DNA of 64,000 nt from Chionoecetes opilio (lineage: Eukaryota > Arthropoda > Malacostraca > Decapoda > Majidae): contig JACEEZ010025355.1 in NCBI GenBank assembly GCA_016584305.1, forward strand, positions 259,501 through 323,500, in the 5' to 3' direction. This document shows, one piece after another, positions 45,900 to 58,179 of this stretch (positions are counted from its first letter, which is position 1; the number at the start of each line of letters is the position of its first letter). Both the position numbers and the translations under genes were made by a program. The notes under the pieces are model-generated. The model was not told the origin of the DNA and searched no databases. It saw nothing but the letters and a program-made list of their open reading frames with translations.

Positions 45900-46418
45900 T
45901 CTATAGCGCCTGTAGGCAGTGACCTCCAGGGCTCAGTTGGTATTGACACGAACAAGCTTTCAGAGGAAACTTTTTTTTTTTTTTAGATTTGTGCCTGCCT
46001 ATAGCGCGTGTAGGCAGTGAGCTCCAGGGGTGGGATGGTAGGCCCTGGAGGTTCACTTGAGGGCTGTGATGGTTGGCCCTGGAGGTTCACTTGAGGGCTG
46101 TGATAGTTGATCCTCGCCCGTGGTGGCGCAGGCAGGATTGTTATAGTGACGCCTGTTATTAGAGGCTCATGCCGCCCCCCTGTGTCCTCCGATGCACTCG
46201 CAGTCGAAGGTAGAGTTAATGGACATGGCATGTGGGTGTTCTTAAGCCATTCGACGGTGCAGAAAGATTTTAAGTGGATTTATGGGTAAAAGTTATTTAC
46301 AATTTTTTTTTTTTTTTTTCTTACCCATATCAGAGGAGGGCATTTGCAAAATTTGGCATATTGAATAACTCCGCAAGGGCCAGAGCCCCTATCATGCCGA
46401 GTTATAAGGGTTTTAGTG
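45728..46418. mobile_element. Short Tigger-like element with SINE and long poly-T
   Basis: Ends CACTAAAACCCTTATAACTC are flanked by TA. It has a T tract of about 67 bases (45830-45896) and two SINE fragments (45898-45930, 46000-46290); the HTH arms are absent. Confidence 0.75.
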
Positions 46419-46519
46419 TACCTAATTTAAATGTCTTGCCGAAATGAATTTTGTGTTGCCATTCTCATCCTATATTGATGAGGTAATCTTTCAGTGAGTG
46501 GCAGAGAGCAATGTATGTA

Positions 46520-48158
46520 CACTGCATCCTCATACAACAAGGTTTTATGGGCGACACAGCACGCCGTGTTGTACAAAATTGTGTTGTACGAATCATAGAA
46601 ACCCATGTTATAATGTACTTATGGTGGACACCTCCAAAATGTTGTACTTTTCCCCCCATATTAACACATTGCAATACATACATTGCCTTTACAATAATCA
46701 ATATATAGTAAACATACACTCATCTTAGTCTCTTACCTTAATTCTAATGGTGGGAGAAAGTTTGGAAATAAATTTCTAAGAAAAAAATATAAAAATTTTA
46801 TAGATTTTCTACCGATAGTAAAATCAATCAATTTTCTCGGTAGGCGGTGGTCTTTCTGTTGCTCTGTTCCCATGTTCTTTGGCGTATCGTACAACTTTTA
46901 GCTAGCTTGTATACGACAGTACGCATTAGTAAATAGTTTTGATGAATTCGCCATGGGTGATAATTTCCAGGACAGAAAAGAGCTTGCAATACGTGTGTGA
47001 CAGCCTGGTGGTAAATTATACATCAACACTAGCAGACAATAGATGGCGCTGTTGGCGGCAATCTGCCGAGCCTCCGAGGCAGAACGTAAACATTACAGTG
47101 TGAGGACAGATTAGTTGATTTGAATGACTTATGGTTTTTAAAATACTTGTAACAGGTACCATATTTTACGGCTTATAAGACGCTGCATCTTGGAAGACGC
47201 ACCCTAATTTTGGAAAGAAATTTCTAGGAATAAAAAATAAAAAAAAATAAACTGTTTTCCGATATACAGTAATTTTCACACAAGAACACACTCACTATTC
47301 ATTATCTTCATTCAGCACTGCTCTTCAGCCATTTTTATTTTCTAGCTTGTATGCGATAGTATAAGTAAATCATCATGTTGGCTGGCTGAACATGTGCACG
47401 CAGGTCGGACGGCGGGAGTGAAAAACCCTACCGCGGCGGTGCGCAGCTGTGTGCCTGCCTGATGTGCCGATCAGCTGAGTCTGGCTTTGTCGTCCTGAGT
47501 GTAAACACCTCTCACGCCCTCCCGTGCCTCACTACGTTGCCTGCCTCCTGTGCATCACCACGTATTGTTTGAATTTTCCTGTATGCGTGTAGTATTTGTG
47601 ATGGCTGCATGTACATTAGCATACAAATTTTCATCTAATGTAACTAACAAAGTTCCTTATACACGCAATGGCTGTTGGCGCCAATCTGCCGGGGCGGAAA
47701 GGCTCCCGCCAGTATCATGTAAACATCACAGGGTGAGGACAGATTGGTAGTTGATTTGAATGTCTTATGGTATTCTAAATACTCTTAACAGGTATGTACT
47801 GAGGTTACAATATATAAGAGGCTGAATTGAATAGCTACCTAAGCTAACCTCCTACAACATTCGTCTTGGAAGACGCATGAGTGTTTTTCAGGGTATTTTT
47901 GGGGGAAAAAAGTGCGTCTTATAAGCCGTAAAATAGGTAAGTACTGAGGTTCTGAGTACTGAGGAAGTACTCAAGTTGCGTGTTGTGCAGCGCAGCACCG
48001 TGCAGTGCGAGTAATGGCGGAATTGCCTTGCTTTCGGATCGCCAGATCGTGTTGTATGAATACGAATAGTGTTGTGCGGATGAAGTGGGTTGCTCAGACC
48101 CCCATCGTGTTCTACAAGGATCGTGTTGTATGAACCCGTGTTGTACGAAGATGCAGTG
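46520..48158. mobile_element. TIR element, CACTGCATCC family, copy 2
   Basis: The ends CACTGCATCCTCATACAACA and CACTGCATCTTCGTACAACA (inverted) are flanked by TA on both sides. The insert 47159-47937 splits a tract that is continuous near 4016-4040. Confidence 0.75.
47159..47937. mobile_element. Nested TIR element (CCATATTTTACGGC ends)
   Basis: The ends CCATATTTTACGGCTTATAA and CCTATTTTACGGCTTATAAG (inverted) are flanked by TA. The related uninterrupted site at 4022-4033 shows the single TA. Fragments with the same end lie near 4111-4143 and 19488-19515. Confidence 0.78.
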
Positions 48159-48302
48159 TAGTGTTCAAAATAGGGTGTTGTGGTGTGGGCAAGTCAGGTA
48201 GTGTGGTGGTAAGGGAGATCATGTGATGAATGGGCTATTCAATTTAATAGGAGATTAGTGGATAACCCATGGGAGGAACGCTTCAGAACTCCTTACAAAA
48301 TA

Positions 48303-48864
48303 CAGGGAGGTCCCGTTATATGAGCATTCGCTATACAAGAAATCAATCATACGAGCTGAGTAAATTAGGGTCTATTTTCAATATACGAGATCGAAAATCC
48401 AATGCTACGACATTCAAACTGGGGTGAGTAAAATTACCAAGTTCAAAATGCGCGTCCTACCACGTATGCATCTGGGCTGTATGATGATGTACAATGATTC
48501 AGATGCGCAGAGATGAGTTTGTGGGCAGTGGAAGAGGTCTGCGCATCCCTCCCTTGTCCTTTATTACCACTTGTGAGTGTTATGCATGTGTTATGTTTAA
48601 TTAATGTGCAGTTATGTTATTTTGTGTGCTATTTTCTCTTTCAGAATGCTTTTTCTACAGAATAGGTAGTACAGTGTGAGTGATATAGACGCTGTGTGTT
48701 TGTTGTGTTTGGTATAGTTTATTTTAGCTTGAAAAACATATCTTTGATGGGGTCCTGGAACCAAACCTATATTTTACTATTAGTTATGTATTTCGCTATA
48801 CAAAATTTTGCTTTACGAGTATGCCAGGTGGAACCTAACTGCTCGTATCTTCGGGACCTCCCTG
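48303..48864. mobile_element. Tigger-like MITE (CAGGGAGGTCCCG ends)
   Basis: Ends CAGGGAGGTCCCG are inverted to each other and flanked by TA. It is 562 bp with no coding domain. Confidence 0.78.
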
Positions 48865-48966
48865 TATTTATGTGTGGCAGGTTGAGCAGTAAAACATTAG
48901 GTTGTTACCTGTGTAAGGACTGCTTCTCTTAGTTTCAATACGTGCTCCTTCCACCAAAATCTTGTA

Positions 48967-49796
48967 GTGGTACCTTGACTTACGAGTGCCCCAACTTACG
49001 AGTTTTCCGAGTTACGAGCAGTAGCTCGGTCGATTTTTTGCTTTGAATTGCGAGCCAATATCCGAGTTACGAGCGATTATTTTATTTTTTATTTTTTACG
49101 AGCGAGCTTCAGATACGCCGCCGCTAGTTGGCGCAGCGAACGCCACAACATCCGCCCAGCATCCCGCGTCTCACTCGTTCACTTCGCGTGGTTACCTCGC
49201 TGTGGAAGCATTTCTGTTGCGTTGTGCTATGCAAATGGCGGAGGGCGAGTGCAGTACGTTTAGCGGCAGTTCCACCCACAGCTGTTTCCAACAGCTGATA
49301 CACAGAGTGTAAACAGTGGCGAATGCAAATGGCAGAGGGTGAGTGCAGTACGTTTAGCGGTTGTTCCACCCACAGCTGCTTCCAACAGCTGATACACAGT
49401 ATAAACACTGGCTAATGCAAATGGCAGAGGGTGAGTGCAGTACGTTTAGCGGTTGTTCCACCCACAGCTGTTTCCAACAGCTGATACACAGAGGGTAAAC
49501 AGTGGCGAATGCAAATGGCGGAGGGTGAGTGCAGTACGTTTAGCGTTAGTTCCACCCACAGCTGTTTCCAACAGCTGATACACAGAGTGTAAACAGTGGC
49601 AAATGCAAATGGCAGAGGGTGAGTGCAGTCCAGTCATATAGGTACAGTCAAAAAATTGGGGTGGTTTTTTTGGGGCTGGAATGGATTAATGGTATTTCAA
49701 TTAATTTCAATGGGGAAAATTGATTTGATATACGAGCAAATTGAGTTACGAGCTCGATCAAGGAACTAATTAAACTCGTAAGTCAAGGTACCACTG
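48967..49796. mobile_element. Tigger-like MITE (CAGTGGTACCTTGACTTACG ends)
   Basis: GTGGTACCTTGACTTACGAG and the inverted CAGTGGTACCTTGACTTACG are flanked by TA; the left end lacks the first CA. This end type is typical of pogo/Tigger elements. A tandem repeat fills 49225-49630. Confidence 0.78.
49225..49630. repeat. Tandem repeat of about 97-bp unit, about four copies
   Basis: Each unit contains AAATGGCAGAGGGTGAGTGC and CAGCTGTTTCCAACAGCTGA, itself a near palindrome. Spurious open frames on the minus strand come from it. A single unit core is also seen near 26540-26560. Confidence 0.85.
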
Positions 49797-50319
49797 TATT
49801 CATGACGGAGCATGTAAATGTCATCCTTCTCATGACTTGCAACTTTTAAATTTTTCTGGACATTGATCTGTGAAAATGTGTCTATTCCTTGCTAGTACAG
49901 CGACCACTGTACCGGCCACTCTGAATGAACAATTAGCCTCTGTGAAGCCTCCTACTGATATATAATTTCTGATCTTTCAAACACTATATAGCTATACCAC
50001 CTCACCATGTATGTCCATTCTGCCACACCATCACATGGCAGTAGCACGTGACTGCCGCGTGAATCTAATGCAGTCTTATCCCAACTTGTGTTGTCTTTCA
50101 TATTGCTACACTACCAAGTGGCCCAACCAAGTTGCTTAGATCCAACAATACCTAATCCTAACACTAAGGACCAACAAAAATGTACTATAGGCACAGCAAC
50201 AACAGCAAAACACATACTCTTAACCCCTTCACGCCCAGATTTTTCCTTTGCTAATCATAATCGTCTGTTGTTAGCCATAAAATTACGAAAAGCAACTTAA
50301 TATACCAAACAATCTAGTG

Positions 50320-50831
50320 CAGTGTTCTTCAAACTTTTTTCATCGCGACCCAGTTTGATTTTATGCATTACATTCCCGACCCTGTGTTACGACTGTTGCT
50401 GCTTTCTCTCTTCGTTGTGATTTTTTTTACAATTACATAACATACATACATACGCATATAAATGTGCATATATATACGGTATACATACATACATACATCT
50501 ATGGATTCAAAATAATTGCATATGTTTGAGTGTGCCAATGTAAATTTTATCTACTAATTTAATAGTAGTTGAAAAAAATGTAGAAGTACGTACTGTGTAA
50601 ATTGTAACTACGTACTAAGTAGAAAAAAATAGTATTGCTTAATTGGCAAGTGAAGATTATGCATAAGTCCTGCCTTCTCCTCCCATCGGCACACTCTCAC
50701 TCTCTCTCTCTCTCTCATATCAATGCATTTCACATATTATTTATATAATTATCTGTTTACGACTTGGCGATCCACTGAGCAAAAGCTTGCGACCCAGTAT
50801 TGGGTCGCGACCCGTACTTTGAAGAACCCTG
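50320..50831. mobile_element. hAT-like MITE
   Basis: The ends CAGTGTTCTTCAAACTTTTT and CAGGGTTCTTCAAAGTACGG (inverted) are bounded by a perfect 8-bp target duplication ATCTAGTG (50312-50319, 50832-50839). The ends closely follow the classic Charlie-type hAT end. No coding capacity. Confidence 0.93.
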
Positions 50832-51061
50832 ATCTAGTGGACAAGGGTACTTCTTAACAGGTCATATAGCTATACAATTTTGGTTATATTAATCAAAATT
50901 GTCTAATGGTGCCCAAATTACAATGGAATTACGTTCTGGGCCTCAAGGGATTAACATGAAGTCAGTGCCCAAATTTAGTTATTTATTTCCTGCAAGGTCT
51001 CAAAAAAAGAAAATAAAGCAGCACAGAACTTGAGTATCGCTTTTACTTGCAGAAAGAAAGT

Positions 51062-51067
51062 TTTATT
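51062..51067 (-). promoter_or_regulatory. Candidate poly(A) signal AATAAA
   Basis: AATAAA on the minus strand, about 150 bp past the stop of exon 51217-51594. Supported by position only. Confidence 0.35.
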
Positions 51068-51216
51068 ATACTGTACAATTAATATAATTTGTAATTGGTT
51101 CTTGCATTTCCTTGGATACGTTATATATAAAAGTTTCAGCAGTAATATAATTCAAACCTGAAGATAAGTACAGCAGCTGTACAAAAGTCTGGCACAAGTA
51201 TAGGGGAAGGAACGAT

Positions 51217-51594
51217 CTAAAGTGAGGCAGTTTGGGCAACATGTCGGTGGAGGTGTCTGTTGAGGTTTCCTTTCATGGCAGTCTGGTATGGACACAGCGG
51301 ACAGGAGTAAGGTTTCTCGCCTGTGTGAGTGCGGATGTGCCTCCTCAAGTTGCTGGAGTCGACAGTCTGATAGCAACAGTGTGGACATGTCTGTGATCTC
51401 CTCCCTTTGTGAGAGTGAAGGTGTCTCTTGAGCTCCTCTGGATCATTTGCCTCATGAGAGCAATGAGGACAGGTGAGGGAAGCATCCCAACCCTGAGAGT
51501 GGTATTGGCTGGAGTACTGGGCATCTGGATTTTCAGTCGGCTCAACGGCGGTGTAAACAGCAGCACCCGACACGTGTCTGCTGTCCTGCGACAC
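51217..51594 (-). CDS. C2H2 zinc-finger terminal exon, 3 fingers
   Basis: The exon starts GTG-TCG-CAG after the acceptor GGCAATCCCTCACAG and encodes 125 residues. A 40-residue polar linker precedes three fingers: LTCPHCSHEAN..., QTCPHCCYQTV... and YSCPLCPYQTA.... The first linker is atypical (KGRRS in place of TGEKP), and the second is TGEKP. All Cys and His ligands are present. A candidate AATAAA on this strand lies at 51062-51067, about 150 bp after the stop. It sits 750 bp downstream of the four-finger exon 52345-52761, and the two have different finger sequences. Confidence 0.83.
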   Translation of the reverse strand: MSQDSRHVSGAAVYTAVEPTENPDAQYSSQYHSQGWDASLTCPHCSHEANDPEELKRHLHSHKGRRSQTCPHCCYQTVDSSNLRRHIRTHTGEKPYSCPLCPYQTAMKGNLNRHLHRHVAQTASL

Positions 51595-52344
51595 CTGTGA
51601 GGGATTGCCAGCAGGTCATCACTATAAATTAACTCAGTATAAGTCAATCTCAAAGGATTACAATTACTCGTAAGAGAAGGACAGCGAGTAAAACCCCTCA
51701 TCATTTCAACAAATAAAATTTTATTCTCATGACAGATGATAGCTCCACAATACCTGCAGAATAAGTTTATATTTCTTAATAATAATACACATCAGAAGAT
51801 AGTGAAGTGCTTGACTCTGAGGCCTCCACATACACTAGAGATCCTGGAGGAGAACATCAGGCGATGGTGTTTGGAAGATGTGCGATAATGCACATTGAAG
51901 GTTCTCTAGAAATTTCTATTCTATTCAGATTTTTGTTTCCTCTGAACATCTGTTTATGAAAATATCCATGGAGAAAATGTTAATCCCTCATCTATTAGTT
52001 TTATCTCTTTTAATCATTACCAGATTTCTTCCTGTGTATTCTATATTTTCCATGGAGGCAGGTAGATCAATGAAATATTACATTTTCAAAAGGTCCTTTA
52101 AATTTCAAGGTGCCTTTCATATATTTTCTTTCTTTTTAGGCGCCCTAACATGCATAAAAGAGCAAGAACAGAATATAATTATTATTCTAAAATCTAAAAA
52201 GCTATACAAAAGAGAACTGAGTTACTTTTTAATTAAGATTCAAAGCCTGATGCATTTAGAGAATGGAAAAGGGGAAAAAAAGTATCCATCTGTTTGGCTA
52301 ATAGCCTGCTTTGTACAGAAGTGTTTAGCATGGAGTAAATTTCA

Positions 52345-52761
52345 CTAGGAGGTAAAGTGCATGCGAACATGACGCAACAAGTCTTCTTGGTCACGCGTGC
52401 GGTAAAAGCACTGGGCACATGTGAGTTCTTTTTCCCCGTCAGTGTGAGTCTTGAGGTGGCGCTTGATGTGGCTGCTCACGGTGGACTGGTAGGGGCAGTG
52501 GGGACACGTGTACGGCTTTTCTCCCGTGTGCTTGCGCAGGTGAATCTTTAGACTGCTGTTCCTGTTGCAGCGAAAGGGACAGTGAGGGCAGGAGAAGGGC
52601 TTTTCCCCCGTGTGAGTTCGTATGTGGTACTTTAAGTGGGAGGATTGGTAGGTGGTGTAGGCACAGAAGGGACAGCGTAATGTCTTGGTGCCGGGGTTGT
52701 GTGTCCTGGCCTCCCTCATTCTCTCTCTGCTGGCCAACTGAGCCTCGGCCAACAGCTTCAC
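52345..52761 (-). CDS. C2H2 zinc-finger terminal exon, 4 fingers
   Basis: The exon starts GTG-AAG-CTG after the acceptor CAATCTTCTACAG and encodes 138 residues. After a basic 28-residue linker there are four fingers: LRCPFCAYTTY..., FSCPHCPFRCN..., YTCPHCPYQST... and LTCAQCFYRTR..., all with complete C2H2 ligands. The linkers are TGEKP, TGEKP and TDGEKE. The last finger ends HVRMH, six residues before the stop. It is the clearest intact member of the array apart from 18204-18821. No AATAAA is obvious close behind the stop. Confidence 0.84.
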   Translation of the reverse strand: MKLLAEAQLASRERMREARTHNPGTKTLRCPFCAYTTYQSSHLKYHIRTHTGEKPFSCPHCPFRCNRNSSLKIHLRKHTGEKPYTCPHCPYQSTVSSHIKRHLKTHTDGEKELTCAQCFYRTRDQEDLLRHVRMHFTS

Positions 52762-54219
52762 CTGTAGAAGATTGCCGACTTACTGAATTGGAATACAGGC
52801 TTCATACCTCAGGCTCACACACACAATGCAAATGCTTAACAAAATCTGCCAATATAAATTCTATGTACATTAAGTTAGAAAAGACTCATTTACAAACCAG
52901 TTTTAATCCGTACACTATACTTATGTAGTGGTATGACGACTCCCCTCTGATCACCACGATTGTATTTACACTCTGACGTGGGAGATTCAAGAGTGCTCAG
53001 TAGGAAGGCAGATGCTCAACAAAGATCCATCAGAAAACTGTTCATTATGAAGTATTGCTCATGTATCTATTCCTAATTGCCTGGTGGATGCAGTAAAATC
53101 TTAACCACCATAAAGAGTAATACAAAGTTACTGCCTGACAGGGAAGGATGAGTGCCCACAGAGCCAGCAGTAAGCAGCATCCCCGTCGTGATGCAGCAGG
53201 GTTATAGTACTTCAATGCAGTGTGATGAGTTAACACAGCAGGGAGTAATGAGCTGTGCCTTCAATAACAGCATTGCTCCCAAGAGTTAGTGGTTGAATGA
53301 AAGGCTGTTCATATGTAATTTGTAGTATTTATATTTAAATTTTCCCATGAACATAGTCCTGGATGGTGCAAACACACACACACACACACACACACATACA
53401 CACACACACACCGTCCCTCAGTTTGGCAAGTAGGATTTAGTGTGGTATACCAAATGGATTTCACCATGATATGCTATTATGAATGTTTATATCAATACCG
53501 TTAAGATGCTTCAACACATAAAGATGCCACAGCGCACACCAAGGCATTGGTGAGAGCGTCAATCACCATCTTTGTTTTGGTTTGTGAGGTTCAGGTGTGA
53601 AGTTATCTGGTTATTTTTGCCTTTGGAAGAGATATTTTTACTTTGCTATTCAGGAATCTGATTTAGCCATGAGCTGAGCTGGCACAATAGTAATACAAGT
53701 TTATTACTAGAAAATTAGGAAAGAAATGAAATGTACGTGAGAAAAGGGAAAGTTGTATTAGAATCAAAGCGTTGAATTTTGTATGGTCAAATTAAATATC
53801 TGTCCAATGTTACAAAACAAAGAATAAAAAAGTTCACCTAGATAGGGAATCAATAAGTTCAGCAGTTCAAGGTATATTATAACAGAAGAGATGGAAACTT
53901 CTCTTAGTATGGATTAACAAAGAAAATGGCAGATGACAGTGTAAGGAACTAAGAAATTACAGGAACTACCACGTGTAGGTCTCGCGGCCTCTTGTAGCTT
54001 CCTTATTTTCTTATGTTCTTATGGAAGTGAGTTGATCATTTGTAAAATATCTAAAAATTTCTTTTATAACCTTGGAGCAAAGACTTCTTGTGCAAATGCA
54101 GGTCTTGTGAAGGAGATTTTTAGGCCCCAAAGGTAGTTTACCAGATTTAGAAAAGTAAATGGATTGCACATAAGAATAGTGAAGCTGCTGGGGCATGAAA
54201 CGGGTCATTCCCATATACA
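52762..54219. other. Presumed intron, no gene seen
   Basis: It holds a (CA)n microsatellite (about 53370-53412) and a LINE 3' tail end (about 53955-54025: CTCGCGGCCTCTTGTAGCTT, then TTCTTATG repeats). Otherwise nothing is recognised. Confidence 0.55.
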
Positions 54220-54485
54220 AACACATATTTCAGTGCAAACTGGAAAAGCCCAGATTTAAAAAGTGAAATAGGGAAAAACTGGTTCACAAATAGGGTGGTA
54301 AATGATTGGAATGGAATCAGTCGTCAGGTAGTTATTGCGGAGTCAATAGGGAGCTGAAAAAGGAGGCTGAATAATTTCGTGGATGGGGATGAAAGGTGGA
54401 TGTAGGTAGTGTTAAGTAACAGGAACTACCTCGTGTAGGTCTCGCGGCCTCTTGTATCTTCCTTATTTTCTTATGTTCTTATGTA
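54220..54485 (+). pseudogene. LINE ORF2 3' end, second family
   Basis: With a few shifts the reading contains NWFTNRVVNDWNGI and, later, RRLNNFVDGDERWM, the standard tail of CR1-like ORF2. It is followed by GGCCTCTTGTATCTTCCTTA and a TTCTTATG tail. The sequence differs from the AACTAGGTAAATAC family. Confidence 0.65.
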
Positions 54486-54547
54486 ATGAATGCATGCTGG
54501 AACGAATGAACGCCAATACAAATAAGGCTGAGGCATAACCAGTTATG

Positions 54548-54836
54548 TTAGTTTCTGCATACCCCTCATTACCCCACTGTAAACACTGCATTACCCCCAC
54601 TGTAAACACTGCATTACCCCCACTGTAAACACTGCATTACCCCCACTGTAAACACTGCATTACCCCACTGTAAACACTGCATTACCCCCACTGTAAACAC
54701 TGCATTACCCCCACTGTAAACACTGCATTACCCCCACTGTAAACACTGCATTACCCCCACTGTAAACACTGCATTACCCCACTGTAAACACTGCATTACC
54801 CCCACTGTAAACACTGCATTACCCCAATTGTAAACT
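54548..54836. repeat. 23/24-bp minisatellite
   Basis: About 12 units of CACTGTAAACACTGCATTAC plus CCC or CC. Units differ almost only in the number of C. Confidence 0.93.
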
Positions 54837-56580
54837 CACCAAAACCCAAAGTCACTATCCCACAGGGCTTGGTAGGGGTAGAATAGACTCCATGGTACTG
54901 AACATCTATCCAGTTTCATTATTTTCCCTTTTTATATCAACAGATTTCTTGAAAGATAATGAAAATTAGTACAGTAATATATAAACAAATTCAATAAACA
55001 TTGGTTATGCTTATGCAAACATGATAGCTTTCTTGTGTTCATTTGTTACTTGAAATACTCTAAGTCTGACGTTACTTTTGTCTGTACTGAATGCTGTACG
55101 GCTGGTGAAGATTTTTGTACAGTACAGCTCTACCTCAATAATACTCAACAGCATATTTTCACAACCTTTAATGGTGTATAGTTTAATGCTTTTTGCTATC
55201 CGTATCATCATTGGCTCGACTCACACTTCTCAGCCATGCTTGCTAGGGTGATGAAATATAAGTCAAAACCACGAATAACACTGACGCTGCCCTGTGTTGA
55301 CAGGCTGGTGCTGGGCGGCGGTGGTGCCTATTCCTCGGCAGTACCATAATTGAACTACTGAAACGGACTGTTGGATTCAAAAAAAGGTTTGCTCAAATCT
55401 TTAGTTTGTAATTTGAAAGTTTGTAAGTATGGGAGTACCTGTAGGAAGCTGATCTGAGGCGGAGGAACAAGACTGTCATCCATCGCCCACTCCTCTCAGA
55501 TTTCCATTCAAACTAATGTTTCACTGCTGACATCTCCCTCCACCACCATTGAAGCAAATACGTATGTCAAAATCAACAATTCTTGTCTACTGAGTTTTTA
55601 AAATTTTTGCTCATTTCTTAGCTAAACAATTTTCCTTGGTCTTCTCATTATTTAAGCCATCGGGGCTCAGACAGTCTTCTGCTGTGCCAGTAAGTCTCTT
55701 CACTACCCTCTAGGAACATTTGAGGTCATTGTTGCTCACAAAAACACCTGTTGTGCAACACATGAAAGAAAAAAATGAAATGAATGTCTAGTGTCATTTA
55801 GTAGAGTGAAGGGAGTGTGGAGAGGACAGAGTGCTGACCAATGGAACAGCTGAGAGATGCTTTGTGGCAGCTGTGTGGCCTGTGCTGGTTTACAAGTCTT
55901 GCTTTTGATACAGTGCTACCAAAGTAACACTTCTCGGAGAGATTTTCTATATTTTAATGGTTAGGATGCTCAGATGGTTTCTGTGACTCCAATAAGCCTC
56001 TCAACTTCCCCGAGATAATTTCAGGTCATTATTATATTATGTGAGAACTACATGAAACGTGAGGAAAGGAAAATTAAATTAATACAATGGCCGAATTCAT
56101 TGAGTCCAGGGATGGGAATGACTGGAGATTGGAGTGCTGGCCACCAAGACAACAGACTGATGAGTTGTGCCAGTTGTGTATCAGTAGATTCAGATTTGTT
56201 GGGTACGAGTGTTAGTTTATCATAAGCCAACAAAAGTAGTTTCTTCTAGAAGGATTAGGAAAGATCTAGAAATATTTCAAAGTTGAGGCTGAGCACAAGG
56301 AGTGCCACACAGCAGCACTGCTGGGCACTGCACCATCAACAGCACGGTGGACCAAAGTCAGACTTTGGTGAAACTTGTCGCATATTTTCAGTTAAAATAA
56401 TGTTTGTGTGCATACATTATAAAATCCAAAGTGAAGTTTTTGGTATAAAAAGTCACAACATAATAACTAATGGGAACTTGGTGCCTTTAATAGATTCTTG
56501 GTTGCCAAAAGCTGGAGGGCCGGACACTTGGCTGCTAACCTCAAATTCACCACCAGAATTAGTCTAAATGGAGGGCTTAT

Positions 56581-56690
<110 letters not shown>

Positions 56691-57074
56691 TGAAAAGGAA
56701 TAATTCTAATAGTATTCATACATTTAAAATTGATTTGTACATGACATGACTGCTCAGAATGACGGGTTCTGCCGCAGGGGCATTGCACTGATGTAGTTGG
56801 CCATTATCCACATCAATTGCATTAATTTCTTGTTAACTTATGGATGGTTGAGAAGGTTAGAGTGGAATGATAGGGAAAAGATGTTAAATCAAAAGAACAA
56901 GTAAAAATCTAGCCACAAAATTATCTAATTCATCCACGATACAATACGTAATGGTCAAAATCAAACACTTTTGAATGAGTGCGTGGGCAGTGCTGTCATC
57001 AGGATGTTAACCAAGATGAATCAAAGTCTGGCAAATACTACTTCCAGAAAGTGACACTTATCACTTAAGAAATA

Positions 57075-57080
57075 TTTATT
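57075..57080 (-). promoter_or_regulatory. Candidate poly(A) signal AATAAA
   Basis: AATAAA on the minus strand, about 205 bp past the stop of the degenerate exon 57287-57499. Supported by position only. Confidence 0.3.
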
Positions 57081-57286
57081 AACTAAATATTAATTGTCCA
57101 TATGGTCCTACATCTGGTTATATTTAATTTGACTCAGGTCCTGAAGAACACATTCAACAGACAGGAACACACATGAAACTCTACATAAAGAACACAAAAT
57201 ATAAGATATCAGGAGTGTTTGCATGGTGACTGACTGATAGCAATCCCTTCAGACTATCCCAGGTCAGAGTAAGGCAGGAGAGGCTT

Positions 57287-57499
57287 TCATATCATCTGAA
57301 TGAGGTCGGTGAGAGCAGTGATAGCAGCATAGGGCTTCTCGCCTGTATGGGCTGAGACGTGCCTTTTGTAATTCGTGATACAATGGGTGGTGAAGGGGCA
57401 GTAGGAACACTTGTAAATCTTGCGAGGTGTGAGGTGGCTCTTCATTAGTCCCAGGGCCGCTGCACTGCCTCCCCTCGGACCAGTGTGGCCCAGCAACAT
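57287..57499 (-). pseudogene. Degenerate C2H2 zinc-finger terminal exon, 1 intact finger
   Basis: The acceptor ATACCCTACAG and first codon ATG follow the array pattern, and finger 1 (YKCSYCPFTTHCITNYKRHVSAH) closely resembles finger 1 of 58180-58512. After TGEKPYA the frame reads into AITALTDLIQMI and stops, with no second finger. In another frame the same DNA reads C-C-Y-H-C-S-H-R and then Asp-Asp-Met-Lys, a recognisable start of a second finger, so a small indel near 57328 broke it. That frame also loses the His ligands further on. A candidate AATAAA lies at 57075-57080. It could still make a one-finger isoform, but decay after tandem duplication is the simplest reading. Confidence 0.7.
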
Positions 57500-58179
57500 C
57501 TGTAGGGTATGGCTCTCTTACTCAAACTGACACAGCTTTTTAGTGCAAGTTAGCTCTTAAGACTACCTTGACATGATAGTTATTAATCCAATAATAAGTT
57601 TATTTAGTTTTTCGGTTAATGGCGGACTAGATTACTCCCGTTTTGTGCTGCACCTGTTGCATTAGTATGACACCCTTGTTAGTGCTCACAGTGAAACGCA
57701 AGTGTTACATTGTCAGTATAGGTTAGGGGTCACTTACTGCCCAATAGCCATTCAACCCATTGTGTGTACTTCTTTGTCATGAACTCACTCACTCACTAAG
57801 TTAAGTTTGCCACGATAAGCAAAGGAGTCTTAATAAGTAATCAAAATGTAATTACAGTTTATTTTAGTAAAGTCACTCATTAAAGTAACCCACATAGTAA
57901 ATTTTCTTATATACACATATTTACAAAAACTGAACCTTTCATGCACAACCTGACATCACAGGCCATATTTTTTATTTTTTTTATTTTTTATTTTTTATCT
58001 TTCTTGTAATTTATCTTGTTATTTCCTTAGCTGTTATAATCCCTTGCTGTTATAATCCCTTGGTGTCCTCTGCACTTCAGCAACCATCAAATACAAGTGT
58101 AAGAAGTACTTTTCCATTGATGATTTGTACACATACATCAATAAGGCTTAACCTAATAATCCTGAAGTGCTGCCAGTCT

